In this document: one piece after another, positions 9,656 to 20,836 of the stretch
Position numbering within the stretch: the stretch's first letter is position 1
Layout: each line of letters starts with the position of its first letter
Assembly (NCBI RefSeq): GCF_000768065.1
Contig: NZ_JRKM01000001.1
Location: forward strand, 868,001 to 932,000
Direction: 5' to 3'
From: Aquabacterium sp. NJ1
Lineage (GTDB): Bacteria; Pseudomonadota; Gammaproteobacteria; Burkholderiales; Burkholderiaceae_C
DNA: 64,000 nt
Notes under the pieces: generated by a model
Database searches by the model: none
What the model saw: the letters and a program-made list of their open reading frames with translations, nothing else
What the model was told of the DNA's origin: nothing
Made by a program: the position numbers and the translations under genes

Positions 9656-10297
9656 ATGGGCCACACACCTGACCACACCGACGGCACCGCCAACGCCAGC
9701 CCTCACCTCTGGCGCAACGGCTGGTATGCAGCCGCGCGCCAGGTGCCTTCGCCCAACTTTGGTCCGCGCCCCGAACAGGCCCGCATCACGCTGGCCGTGA
9801 TCCACTCGATCAGCCTGCCACCAGGCGAGTACGGCGGCAGCGAGATCGAGCAACTGTTCACCAACCAGCTGGACTGGAGCGCCCACCCCTACTTCGAACA
9901 GATCCGCGGCGCGGAGGTCTCGGCGCATTTCGTGATCCGCCGCGACGGCGAGATCGTGCAGTTCGTGTCGGTGGATGACCGGGCATGGCATGCGGGCCGT
10001 TCAAGCTGGTTGGGTCTGGACAACTGCAATGACTACAGCGTGGGCATCGAGCTGGAAGGCCTGGAAGACACGCCGTTCGAACCCGCGCAATACACCGCCT
10101 TGGCCACCCTGATTGATGCGCTCAAACAACGTTGCCCCATCGACCAGATCGCGGGCCACGAACACATCGCCCCAGGCCGCAAACGTGACCCGGGCAAGGC
10201 CTTTGACTGGGCCCATCTGCAGCAGTTGACAGACTGGCCCGCAGCCCATCTCGCGGGCCTTTGCACCCAGACGCCAGGCACGGCACACGACGCCTAA
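9656..10297 (+). CDS. ampD: 1,6-anhydro-N-acetylmuramyl-L-alanine amidase AmpD
   Basis: This 213-residue zinc amidase of the amidase_2/PGRP fold cleaves 1,6-anhydroMurNAc from recycled muropeptides in the cytosol. The expected ligands are visible: the first His in VIHSISLPPGEYGG, then HEHIAPGRKRDPGKAFDW supplying the second His and the Asp. The middle motif SAHFVIRRDGEIVQFV and DRAWHAGRSSW are also typical. It has no signal peptide, matching cytoplasmic AmpD rather than secreted AmiD. It follows pilR by 6 bases. Loss of AmpD raises ampC expression where AmpR is present; no ampC or ampR is in the window. Confidence 0.95.
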   Translation: MGHTPDHTDGTANASPHLWRNGWYAAARQVPSPNFGPRPEQARITLAVIHSISLPPGEYGGSEIEQLFTNQLDWSAHPYFEQIRGAEVSAHFVIRRDGEIVQFVSVDDRAWHAGRSSWLGLDNCNDYSVGIELEGLEDTPFEPAQYTALATLIDALKQRCPIDQIAGHEHIAPGRKRDPGKAFDWAHLQQLTDWPAAHLAGLCTQTPGTAHDA

Positions 10298-10402
10298 CCG
10301 CCTGGCGCTCGGCTGTCATGCCGACTTCCCCCATTGGCGATTTCCCTTGTTTTTCCCCCTGTTCGCGGGGTGGGGGCAAAAAGGCGTTATAGTCACGGCC
10401 AG

Positions 10403-10418
10403 ACACTACAGGTAGTGC
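10403..10418 (+). promoter_or_regulatory. NrdR box 1 upstream of nrdA
   Basis: ACACTACAGGTAGTGC fits the 16-base NrdR consensus acaCwAtATaTwGtgt in both outer half-sites (ACACTA and TAGTG). It is 31 bases, three helical turns, from the equivalent base of box 2, the classic tandem NrdR spacing. It lies directly upstream of the proposed -35 element. Confidence 0.8.
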
Positions 10419-10447
10419 TTCACGGCACCCAAAACACCAGATATAGT
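10419..10447 (+). promoter_or_regulatory. Probable sigma-70 promoter of nrdA
   Basis: TTCACG (10419-10424), a 17-base spacer and TATAGT (10442-10447) make a plausible sigma-70 promoter with a start near 10454, about 95 bases before the nrdA ATG. The -10 box lies inside NrdR box 2 and the -35 abuts box 1, so a bound NrdR would occlude RNA polymerase. Confidence 0.5.
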
Positions 10448-10449
10448 GT
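10434..10449 (+). promoter_or_regulatory. NrdR box 2 upstream of nrdA
   Basis: ACACCAGATATAGTGT is an almost ideal NrdR box: ACAC/GTGT outer arms and an AT-rich centre. With box 1 exactly 31 bases upstream it forms the tandem operator expected for ATP/dATP-responsive repression of class Ia ribonucleotide reductase. nrdR itself is not in the window. Confidence 0.88.
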
Positions 10450-10548
10450 CCTCCGCAGTTGGCAGTTGTGATCGCAACTGCCTGATTTCAACAGGCCAGA
10501 CACCGCATCCAAGCGCGTGATCGGCCTGGCGATCCTGAAGGGAATTCC

Positions 10549-13452
<2,904 letters not shown>

Positions 13453-13529
13453 TCGGCACGTGCTCATGATTGAAGACCATCAGTGATCATCATCAATCGA
13501 TCAGACCTTCAACATGGGCACCATCACAA

Positions 13530-13564
13530 GGCCTCGTCATCTCATCAAAGGTGCGAGGTCTTGT
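13530..13564 (+). terminator. Weak hairpin after nrdA (possible attenuating or processing element)
   Basis: AAGGCCTCG and CGAGGTCTT can pair over nine positions (one G-U) around a 17-base loop, about 80 bases after the nrdA stop. No U-run follows, so it is a poor intrinsic terminator. It may adjust the nrdA:nrdB message ratio or stabilise the 3' end of nrdA. The rest of the 270-base nrdA-nrdB gap is AT-richer than its surroundings and holds more small hairpins (for example GTTCAA...TTGAAC). Confidence 0.25.
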
Positions 13565-13670
13565 TCAACTGATGGTTTGAACTGAGCTTCAAAACATACT
13601 CAATCGATGCCTTCTTGATGTTTTCGATGCAAGCCCGCAACAACCACGAGGCTTTGATGTCAAGAAGTGC

Positions 13671-13700
13671 TTGGTGTTTTTAACAACACCCTTTCATAAT
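13671..13700 (+). promoter_or_regulatory. Candidate internal promoter for nrdB
   Basis: TTGGTG (13671-13676), an 18-base spacer and CATAAT (13695-13700) could start transcription near 13707, 16 bases before the chosen nrdB ATG. A perfect GGTGTT/AACACC hairpin (13673-13690) overlaps it. There is no NrdR box here. Confidence 0.3.
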
Positions 13701-13722
13701 CCGACTCCATAGGATGTTCACC

Positions 13723-14937
13723 ATGCTGGTCTGGGAAGACGACTCCTCCAAATCATCTTCAACGCCAATCGGTTCTGTGCCCTCTTCGCTCGGCGATGCA
13801 CGGAACACGGCCTCGTCACCTCTCGCGACCGGCCTGGCAAGCGTTGCATCCAGCACCCCGAGTGCCCACACCATGTCTGCCTCCACGCCCACACCCGCAG
13901 CCACCACCGGTGGCTCGACGCGTCGTGTGAACGTGGCCGACAAGCGCATCATCAACGGTCAGACCGACGTCAACCAACTGGTGCCGTTCAAGTACAAGTG
14001 GGCCTGGGAAAAGTATCTGGCCACCTGCGCCAACCACTGGATGCCACAAGAAGTGAACATGTCTCGCGACATCGCCTTGTGGAAGGACCCCAATGGTTTG
14101 AGCGAAGACGAGCGTCGCATCATCAAGCGCAACCTCGGCTTCTTTGTCACCGCTGACTCGCTGGCCGCCAACAACATCGTGCTGGGCACCTACCGCCACA
14201 TCACCGCGCCCGAGTGCCGCCAGTTCCTGCTGCGCCAGGCTTTTGAAGAAGCCATCCACACCCACGCCTACCAATACATCGTGGAATCATTGGGCCTGGA
14301 TGAATCAGAGATCTTCAACGCGTACCACGAAGTTCAATCCATCCGCGACAAGGACGAGTTCCTGCTTCCCTTCATCGAAGCAATCATGGACCCGAACTTC
14401 CACACCGGCACACAAGAAACCGATCAGACCTTGCTGAAGTCGCTGATCGTGTTCGCCTGCCTGATGGAAGGTCTGTTCTTCTACGTGGGCTTCACCCAGA
14501 TCCTGGCGCTGGGTCGCCAGAACAAGATGACCGGCGCCGCCGAGCAGTATCAATACATCCTGCGCGATGAATCGATGCACTGCAATTTCGGTATCGACCT
14601 CATCAACCAGCTCAAATTGGAAAACCCGCATCTGTGGACTGCGCAATTCAAGGCAGAAATCAAGGCGCTTTTCATTAAAGCTGTGGAACTGGAATACCGA
14701 TACGCTGAAGACACGATGCCGCGTGGTGTGCTGGGCCTGAACGCGTCCATGTTCAAGGGTTACCTGCGCTACATCGCCAACCGTCGTGCCACGCAAATTG
14801 GTCTGGAAGAGTTGTTCCCCAATGAAGAGAACCCCTTCCCGTGGATGAGTGAAATGATTGACCTGAAGAAGGAACGCAACTTCTTCGAGACCCGAGTTAT
14901 TGAATACCAGTCGGGCGGTGCCCTGTCCTGGGATTGA
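13723..14937 (+). CDS. nrdB: Ribonucleoside-diphosphate reductase class Ia, beta subunit
   Basis: This 404-residue radical-generating subunit pairs with NrdA. All diiron ligands are recognisable by comparison with E. coli NrdB: Asp in [12 protein letters not shown], Glu and His in [12 protein letters not shown], Glu in [12 protein letters not shown], and Glu/His in [11 protein letters not shown]. The radical tyrosine is the Y of HTHAYQYI, four residues after the ligand His. The N-terminal 65 residues are Ser/Thr/Pro-rich linker. I prefer ATG 13723 (MLVWEDD) over ATG 13714, because the AGGA at 13711-13714 is at proper distance only from the former. A 270-base gap separates it from nrdA. Confidence 0.95.
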   Translation: MLVWEDDSSKSSSTPIGSVPSSLGDARNTASSPLATGLASVASSTPSAHTMSASTPTPAATTGGSTRRVNVADKRIINGQTDVNQLVPFKYKWAWEKYLATCANHWMPQEVNMSRDIALWKDPNGLSEDERRIIKRNLGFFVTADSLAANNIVLGTYRHITAPECRQFLLRQAFEEAIHTHAYQYIVESLGLDESEIFNAYHEVQSIRDKDEFLLPFIEAIMDPNFHTGTQETDQTLLKSLIVFACLMEGLFFYVGFTQILALGRQNKMTGAAEQYQYILRDESMHCNFGIDLINQLKLENPHLWTAQFKAEIKALFIKAVELEYRYAEDTMPRGVLGLNASMFKGYLRYIANRRATQIGLEELFPNEENPFPWMSEMIDLKKERNFFETRVIEYQSGGALSWD

Positions 14938-14946
14938 TCGCGAGCC

Positions 14947-15075
14947 GCAAAGAGCACGAGGATCCACCCCGGATATGTCCACCCGACCTACCCCATTCAT
15001 CACACCGCGCTCAGATCCTAGGGGGCGATGGGTGATGGATCCCTGTACTGCAATCCGCAGTGCAGTGCTCTTTGC
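14947..15075. repeat. 11-bp inverted repeat flanking the histone H1-like promoter region
   Basis: GCAAAGAGCAC (14947-14957) and GTGCTCTTTGC (15065-15075) are perfect complements 107 bases apart in the nrdB-to-histone gap. The right arm ends 9 bases before the AAGGAG ribosome site. If one transcript covers both, they could close a long stem. A smaller hairpin, ACTGC-AATCC-GCAGT, lies inside. No regulator is known to me for this sequence. Confidence 0.5.
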
Positions 15076-15096
15076 AACTTGATCAAGGAGATCCGT

Positions 15097-15558
15097 ATGG
15101 CAACTGCGAAAAAAGTGGCAGCTAAGAAAGCCGCCCCGGCCAAGAAGGCCGCTGTGAAGAAGGCTGCGCCCGCCAAGAAGGCCGCCGTGAAGAAGGCCCC
15201 TGCCAAGAAGGCAGCAGTGAAGAAGGCAGCACCCGCCAAGAAGGCCGCTGTCAAGAAGGCTGCACCCGCCAAAAAGGCAGCAGTGAAGAAGGCCGCACCG
15301 GCCAAGAAAGCTGCCGTCAAGAAGGCTGCGCCCAAAAAGGCAGCTGTGAAGAAGGCTGCACCGAAGAAGGCTGCCGTCAAGAAGGCTGCACCGGCTAAAA
15401 AGGCTGCTGCCAAGAAGGCGCCTGCCAAAAAGGCCGCTGCCAAGAAGCCTGCTCCCGCCAAGCCTGCCCCTGCCCCAAAAAAGGCAGCTGCACCGGCCGC
15501 AAAGACCACGCTGAGCCCTCAAGCCGCGTGGCCTTTCCCGACGGGCAACAAGCCCTGA
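15097..15558 (+). CDS. Histone H1-like DNA-binding protein (Lys/Ala/Pro repeats)
   Basis: This 153-residue, extremely basic protein is built from degenerate repeats such as AAPAKKAAVKK, interspersed with APKKAAVKK and AKKAAAKKAP variants. It ends in a distinct non-basic tail (LSPQAAWPFPTGNKP). This composition matches the eukaryotic H1-tail-like nucleoid proteins of Burkholderiales and Bordetella (BpH1 type), which bind DNA without sequence specificity. AAGGAG (15085-15090) precedes ATG 15097 at ideal spacing; an upstream in-frame ATG has no ribosome site. Repeat number is likely to vary between strains by slippage or recombination. A strong terminator follows at 15603. Confidence 0.9.
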   Translation: MATAKKVAAKKAAPAKKAAVKKAAPAKKAAVKKAPAKKAAVKKAAPAKKAAVKKAAPAKKAAVKKAAPAKKAAVKKAAPKKAAVKKAAPKKAAVKKAAPAKKAAAKKAPAKKAAAKKPAPAKPAPAPKKAAAPAAKTTLSPQAAWPFPTGNKP

Positions 15559-15602
15559 TTCACTCACCGTGAATCAGCATCAGTGATCAACTGATGTTCC
15601 CC

Positions 15603-15630
15603 AACCCGGCTACGGCCGGGTTTTTCTTTT
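15603..15630 (+). terminator. Rho-independent terminator of the histone H1-like gene
   Basis: AACCCGGC-TACG-GCCGGGTT followed by TTTCTTTT: an eight-pair GC-rich stem with a tetraloop and U-tract, 45 bases after the stop codon. Confidence 0.9.
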
Positions 15631-15653
15631 GTCGATGTGCACCTGCCCCAGAC

Positions 15654-16001
15654 ATGAGCACCAACGCCCCCAAGCCAGCCTCATCATGGCCCTGTCTTCG
15701 CATTGACGGCAAAGGCAAGGCTCAACGCACCGTGCTCGATATCAGCGTCTCGCCCAACGCCAAGAAGACAGAACTGGTGGGTTGGCACGATGGCGCACTG
15801 CGCGTCCGGCTGGCGGCGCCACCCGTGGATGGCGCCGCCAACGATGCATTGCGCAAATGGCTGGCGCAGGAAATGGGCATCCCTCAAAACCAGGTGACCT
15901 TGCTGCGAGGCGCATCAGGGCGAAGAAAGCAATGGGCACTGGACATCCCCGCCGAACAAGTCGAGGCCTGGCTGGCCAGTCAAACCACATTGCAAAACTG
16001 A
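15654..16001 (+). CDS. DUF167/YggU-family protein
   Basis: This 115-residue protein belongs to the small cytosolic DUF167 (YggU) family, of unknown function. The family core is plain: LDISVSPNAKKTELVGWHDG, LRVRLAAPPVDGAANDALRK, and VTLLRGASGRRKQWALDI near the end. An earlier in-frame ATG (15594) would start inside the histone gene's terminator and encode unrelated residues, so I start at ATG 15654, although no good ribosome site is visible. Length is close to the family norm with a short N-terminal extension. Confidence 0.85.
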   Translation: MSTNAPKPASSWPCLRIDGKGKAQRTVLDISVSPNAKKTELVGWHDGALRVRLAAPPVDGAANDALRKWLAQEMGIPQNQVTLLRGASGRRKQWALDIPAEQVEAWLASQTTLQN

Positions 16002-16147
16002 CCCCCGCATCCCGGCGACCCGCTTTCATCACCCCTTAATCGAGCGCTACCCTATCGTGGGGGACAGGGCTACAGTGCCTGCATGCCTGCAGCGTCTCGC
16101 CCCTCGCTCGGCAAAGACAGTACTGATGGGGGCAGGAGAGCCAGGCC

Positions 16148-16339
16148 ATGTCGCAACACAACACCCCTGAACCCAGCCAGACCCAACTGCAAGAGGTTCA
16201 AGCCGCCCTGTTCAACCTGCGCGATGGCCTGATGAACCTGAAGATGTCCCTGCAGGAACTGGCCTTCATGACCGACGAAACCGCCCAGCGCGAAGCCATG
16301 GCCGAGGCCGAAAACCTGATCATGCGCCTGCGGGGCTGA
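16148..16339 (+). CDS. Small hypothetical protein, predicted helical
   Basis: This 63-residue ORF has a clear AGGAG site (16134-16138) nine bases before ATG 16148. The protein is almost wholly helix-forming: LQEVQAALFNLRDGLMNL continues into KMSLQELAFMTDETAQREAM and AENLIMRLRG, with a heptad-like hydrophobic spacing that suggests a short coiled coil or helical hairpin. No family was recognised. It lies alone between the DUF167 gene and ettA, 146 bases after the former. The ribosome site and composition support a real gene, but function is unknown. Confidence 0.6.
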   Translation: MSQHNTPEPSQTQLQEVQAALFNLRDGLMNLKMSLQELAFMTDETAQREAMAEAENLIMRLRG

Positions 16340-16436
16340 ATACCCGCGGATAAACGCACCGAAAAAACGTAAAGGGCCGCAGCTTGCCTTAAGCTACGCG
16401 GTTTGATCCAAGTTACTCGCATCAAGCGAGCGCGCC

Positions 16437-18101
<1,665 letters not shown>

Positions 18102-18123
18102 TACGCATTGCGCACCGCCATCA

Positions 18124-18150
18124 AGGCCCGTCATCGACGGGCCTTTTTTA
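18124..18150 (+). terminator. Rho-independent terminator of ettA
   Basis: AGGCCCGTC-ATC-GACGGGCCT followed by TTTTTA: nine perfect pairs, a three-base loop and a U-tract. Confidence 0.93.
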
Positions 18151-18426
18151 TTCACTTTCGCTTGCCATTCGGGGGCTATCCCTAGGGTTTCCAACAGAAG
18201 GGCCACCCCCTGCGGGGGCTAGAATTTCGTGGAATTTTTGGCATTGGCAGATGCGCCCAAAGTGCCCTGGCAACAGCCAGGCACACGATGGATTCAGGGA
18301 CCCGGGACGAGGTTTGCCACGTGACAAATGGACCTTGCCCCACGCCCTTGAAGGACGTCGGCCACAACACACCGGCCCTGGCCCCGAAGCCGGTGAACAC
18401 TGATGATTCTTGTTGGAGACTTGTTG
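18151..18426 (+). other. 276-base gap: probable promoter and structured leader of the lipoprotein gene
   Basis: No gene seen here. It holds a TAGAAT -10-like box at about 18220, then hairpins: GTGC(C)CTGG/CCAGGCAC around 18271-18293 with one bulged base, and CACCGGC/GCCGGTG at about 18371-18396. GGAG (18415-18418) is the ribosome site of the next gene. If transcription starts near 18230, the leader is nearly 200 bases, long for a plain gene. Confidence 0.4.
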
Positions 18427-19452
18427 ATGACCTCTCGGATTACCCGCCTGCTCACGTCGACCGTGCTGGCCATTTCGGCGATGACCATGGGTGGCTGCGC
18501 CCTGATCGAATCCAACGTGAGCGGCACGACCCTCAGCATCCTGGAGGACGGCTTCACCCCCCCCACGCTGCAAATGCGTGACGTGGAAATGGCCTGCAAC
18601 TTCGCCACGGTCAACGGCCCGCTGGTTGGCGCTGCGCGCAATTTCTACGGTGACCCTTCGCTGATGGAAACCGTGCTGATGTCTTCGGCTGGCGTGTGCT
18701 CCGAGAACCAGGCGATCGCCGAAGAAATGCGCTACATGCGCGCAGCCCGCGAGAAGCGTGCCGACGAAGCCCAGGATGCACGTATCGCCCAGAAGCGCTT
18801 GCTGGCCGTCGCGGCCGAACGCCAGTACACGGCCTTCTACCGCATGCGGACCAAGATGGAGCAGAAGTACTTCATCAAGTACGGCTCCGAGTGCCCACGC
18901 TTCAAGCGTGACTTCGACGAACTGGTCTACCTGCTGGGCTCGGTGGCCGGCCTGCAAGCCATGCAGAACGACATCGCTGCTCAACAGACCGTGGGCGTGC
19001 CCACCGACACCGCCCCGCTGGTCGAGAAAGCTTTGAAGTGCCTGGACAACGCCAAGTGGTGGGGTGCCCCCAATGCAGCCCGCGCTGCGGTGTGGAGCAT
19101 CATCCCTGGCGGCGGCGAAGGCAAGGACATCAAGGGCACCTTTGATACCTCGATGAAACTGGGTGAAGCCGCCGGCGTCCGCCTGTCGCACGTGATGGCC
19201 GCTGTGGCCGCCCAATCGGTGGACGACAAGACCGCCGTGCGTGAGACCATCAAGCGCTTCACGGCCAACAAGGACTTCAAGGCCAACCCTGAATACCGCC
19301 TGATCGATGCGATTGCCCAATCGCAGATGATCAATGTCTCGGACCGCATGTGGACACAGGCCACCGGCACCCGTACACCGATCGGCAGCCTGGGCAAGTT
19401 CTGGGATGAGAAAGCCGGTGGCGACATCGATGCAGACAGCTTCCTGAAGTGA
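18427..19452 (+). CDS. Lipoprotein of unknown function, linked to a TRAP-like transporter
   Basis: This 341-residue protein has a lipoprotein signal peptide with lipobox MGGC (residues 17-20 region), so it should be lipid-anchored in the envelope. The mature part looks mostly alpha-helical and has several Cys (MACNFATV, AGVCSENQ, SECPRFKRD, LKCLDNAKWWG). I start at ATG 18427, 8 bases after GGAG; an earlier ATG at 18403 has no ribosome site. No family was recognised. By position, and as a helical lipoprotein, it could play the role of the TatT lipoprotein of some TRAP systems, but that is inference. It precedes the binding-protein gene by 213 bases. Confidence 0.75.
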   Translation: MTSRITRLLTSTVLAISAMTMGGCALIESNVSGTTLSILEDGFTPPTLQMRDVEMACNFATVNGPLVGAARNFYGDPSLMETVLMSSAGVCSENQAIAEEMRYMRAAREKRADEAQDARIAQKRLLAVAAERQYTAFYRMRTKMEQKYFIKYGSECPRFKRDFDELVYLLGSVAGLQAMQNDIAAQQTVGVPTDTAPLVEKALKCLDNAKWWGAPNAARAAVWSIIPGGGEGKDIKGTFDTSMKLGEAAGVRLSHVMAAVAAQSVDDKTAVRETIKRFTANKDFKANPEYRLIDAIAQSQMINVSDRMWTQATGTRTPIGSLGKFWDEKAGGDIDADSFLK

Positions 19453-19471
19453 TCCGCATCGATAAACGCTA

Positions 19472-19524
19472 GGTAAAACCCCAAGGGAATTCCCTTCCCC
19501 CGTGTGTGTGGGTGGGGGTTTACC
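19472..19524 (+). terminator. Large imperfect hairpin after the lipoprotein gene
   Basis: GGTAAAACCCC (19472-19482) pairs with GGGGGTTTACC (19514-19524), nearly perfectly, enclosing a second hairpin AAGGGAATTCCCTT. It starts 20 bases after the stop. There is no U-tract, so it could protect the 3' end or terminate weakly, or form part of the next gene's upstream control region. Confidence 0.4.
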
Positions 19525-19544
19525 TCAAGAAACCTTCAACCAGA

Positions 19545-19665
19545 TATAGTTACAAAGCTAACGATCCAGACCACCGCAAGTGGTCGCTTTCAAGTGCCGA
19601 AAATCGGCAAAGCTCAGGGGTCCCGTCAATGGGCCCCTGACTTTTTTTGGTATCGAGGAGACATC
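19545..19665 (+). promoter_or_regulatory. Candidate promoter and attenuator-type leader of the binding-protein gene
   Basis: A TATAGT -10-like box (19545-19550) would place the start near 19557. The following ~110-base leader holds three successive hairpins: GACCAC-CGCAA-GTGGTC (19569-19585), TGCCGA-AAA-TCGGCA (19596-19610) and the terminator-like stem at 19614-19648. GAGGAG (19655-19660) then serves the ATG at 19666. Only 17 bases separate the terminator from the start codon, too few for a promoter, so transcripts must read through it. This is the layout expected of transcription attenuation or a riboswitch expression platform. The ligand or factor is unknown, and the -35 is weak. Confidence 0.5.
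19614..19648 (+). terminator. Intrinsic terminator inside the leader of the binding-protein gene
   Basis: TCAGGGG-T-CCC (19614-19624), loop GTCAAT, GGGCCCCTGA (19631-19640), then C and seven T (19642-19648). Ten pairs with one bulged T and a perfect U-tract make this as strong as the true terminators in the window, yet it lies between the proposed promoter and the gene. Confidence 0.8.
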
Positions 19666-20718
19666 ATGAAGTTGGTCAAGAAAATGAGCCAAACCAGCCT
19701 GGCCGTGCTGGTTGCCATGGGTGCAATGACATCTGCCCAGGCTGCTCAAAAAGTTTGCGTTTACGACTTGCTGGGCACTGCTGGCGACCTCTTCAACATG
19801 GCCAAGGATTACGCCGTGGCGATGCAAAAGTTCGGTGGCAACATCGAACTCAAGGGCTATACCGATGAGCGCGTGGCCTCGGAAGACTTCCGTACCGGCC
19901 AATGCGACGGTGTGATCGCCACCGCATTCCGCACGCGCCAGTTCAACCCCGTGGCCGGCTCGATCGACACGCTGGGCGCCACCACCATCGTCAAGGACGG
20001 CAAGATCGACATCGCCGCCAGCTACGACGTGGTCCGCAAGATCATCCAGACCTATGCATCGCCTGCAGCAGCCAAGCTGATGGTTGAAGGCAACTATGAA
20101 ATCGGCGGCATCACACCGCTGGGCGCCGCCTACCCCGTGCTCAATGATCGCAAGATCAACACCGTGGAAGCCCTGGCCGGCAAGCGCATTGCCTCGTTCG
20201 ACTACGACAAGGCCCAGGCCGTGATGATCCAGCGCATTGGTGCGCAGCCGATCTCCGCCGACATCACCAACTTCTCGACCAAGTTCAACAACGGCGCCGT
20301 GGACATGATCGCGGCACCCACACTGGCCTACAAGCCGCTGGAGCTCTACAAGGGCATTGGCAAGACGGGTGCCATCACGCGCTTCCCGATCATGATCCTG
20401 ACCTACCAGGTCGTGCTCAACAAGACCAAGTTCCCCGAAGGTTTCGGCGAGAAGTCCCGCGAATACTGGGCCAGCCAGTTCGATCGCTCCATGCAGCTGA
20501 TCAAGCAGGCCGACGCCAGCATCCCGCCCGGCACCTGGATGGAACTGAGCGCCGAGAATTCCTACAAATACACCTTGATGCTGCGTGAATCGCGCATCGA
20601 TATCGCGCAAAAGGGCTTGTACGACAAGCGCGGTCTGAAGGTCATCAAGAAAATCCGCTGCAACGTGAACCCGGCTGACCCCGAGTGCACCACCAAGTCG
20701 GAAGAAGACTGGAAGTAA
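19666..20718 (+). CDS. Periplasmic putative solute-binding protein (DUF6091-like), TRAP-associated
   Basis: This 350-residue protein has a classical signal peptide cleaved about at TSAQA|AQKVCVYD. The mature sequence opens with a short strand (KVCVYDLLG) and has CDGVIATAFRTRQF, a binding-protein-like pattern of alternating strands and helices, and a C-terminal Cys pair in RCNVNPADPEC, so disulfides are likely. It is not a standard DctP or TAXI family member. It resembles proteins catalogued as putative solute-binding protein DUF6091, a weak identification from memory. The ribosome site GAGGAG precedes ATG 19666. The next gene is a TRAP-type permease, so it probably delivers an unknown, possibly carboxylate, substrate to it. 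Confidence 0.7.
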   Translation: MKLVKKMSQTSLAVLVAMGAMTSAQAAQKVCVYDLLGTAGDLFNMAKDYAVAMQKFGGNIELKGYTDERVASEDFRTGQCDGVIATAFRTRQFNPVAGSIDTLGATTIVKDGKIDIAASYDVVRKIIQTYASPAAAKLMVEGNYEIGGITPLGAAYPVLNDRKINTVEALAGKRIASFDYDKAQAVMIQRIGAQPISADITNFSTKFNNGAVDMIAAPTLAYKPLELYKGIGKTGAITRFPIMILTYQVVLNKTKFPEGFGEKSREYWASQFDRSMQLIKQADASIPPGTWMELSAENSYKYTLMLRESRIDIAQKGLYDKRGLKVIKKIRCNVNPADPECTTKSEEDWK

Positions 20719-20720
20719 GC

Positions 20721-20786
20721 CAGCAGTGACGGGTTCCCCCCCGTCACGTCGTACTGCTGATACCGCCGAGGGGCCTGCAGGCCCCT
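20721..20786 (+). promoter_or_regulatory. Two strong intercistronic hairpins between binding-protein and permease genes
   Basis: GTGACGGG-TTCCCC-CCCGTCAC (20726-20747) is an eight-pair stem starting 8 bases after the stop, with CAGCAGT/ACTGCTG as alternative outer arms. AGGGGCCTGCAGGCCCCT (20769-20786) is a perfect 18-base palindrome. Neither has a U-tract. Such hairpins often stabilise the upstream message and give more binding protein than permease. Confidence 0.6.
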
Positions 20787-20836
20787 CCCCCTTTGACTGC
20801 TGGTCGTGATGGCCAGCCCGGTCGCGTGATTGCCCC

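Noticed and set aside
15097-15480. Repeat array resembling a CRISPR or satellite
   Set aside because: The repeats are in-frame codons of one protein, of variable short unit length and without spacers.
15018-15509. Ala/Phe-repeat open frame opposite the histone H1-like gene
   Set aside because: It is the reverse complement of the Lys/Ala codon repeats. The plus strand has the ribosome site, terminator and a known protein type.
18288-18581. Open frame overlapping the lipoprotein start
   Set aside because: It is out of frame with the clear lipoprotein signal peptide and has no ribosome site or motif.
19537-19552. Possible third NrdR box (CAACCAGATATAGTTA) before the binding-protein gene
   Set aside because: It shares a 12-base core with NrdR box 2, but the outer arms required by the consensus are wrong and there is no partner box 31 bases away. 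The likeness mostly reflects a TATAGT -10 box.
19580-19667. GTG-initiated leader peptide overlapping the binding-protein start codon
   Set aside because: It is open for 28 codons but has no ribosome site and no run of regulatory codons. It could be revisited if the leader is shown to need translation.
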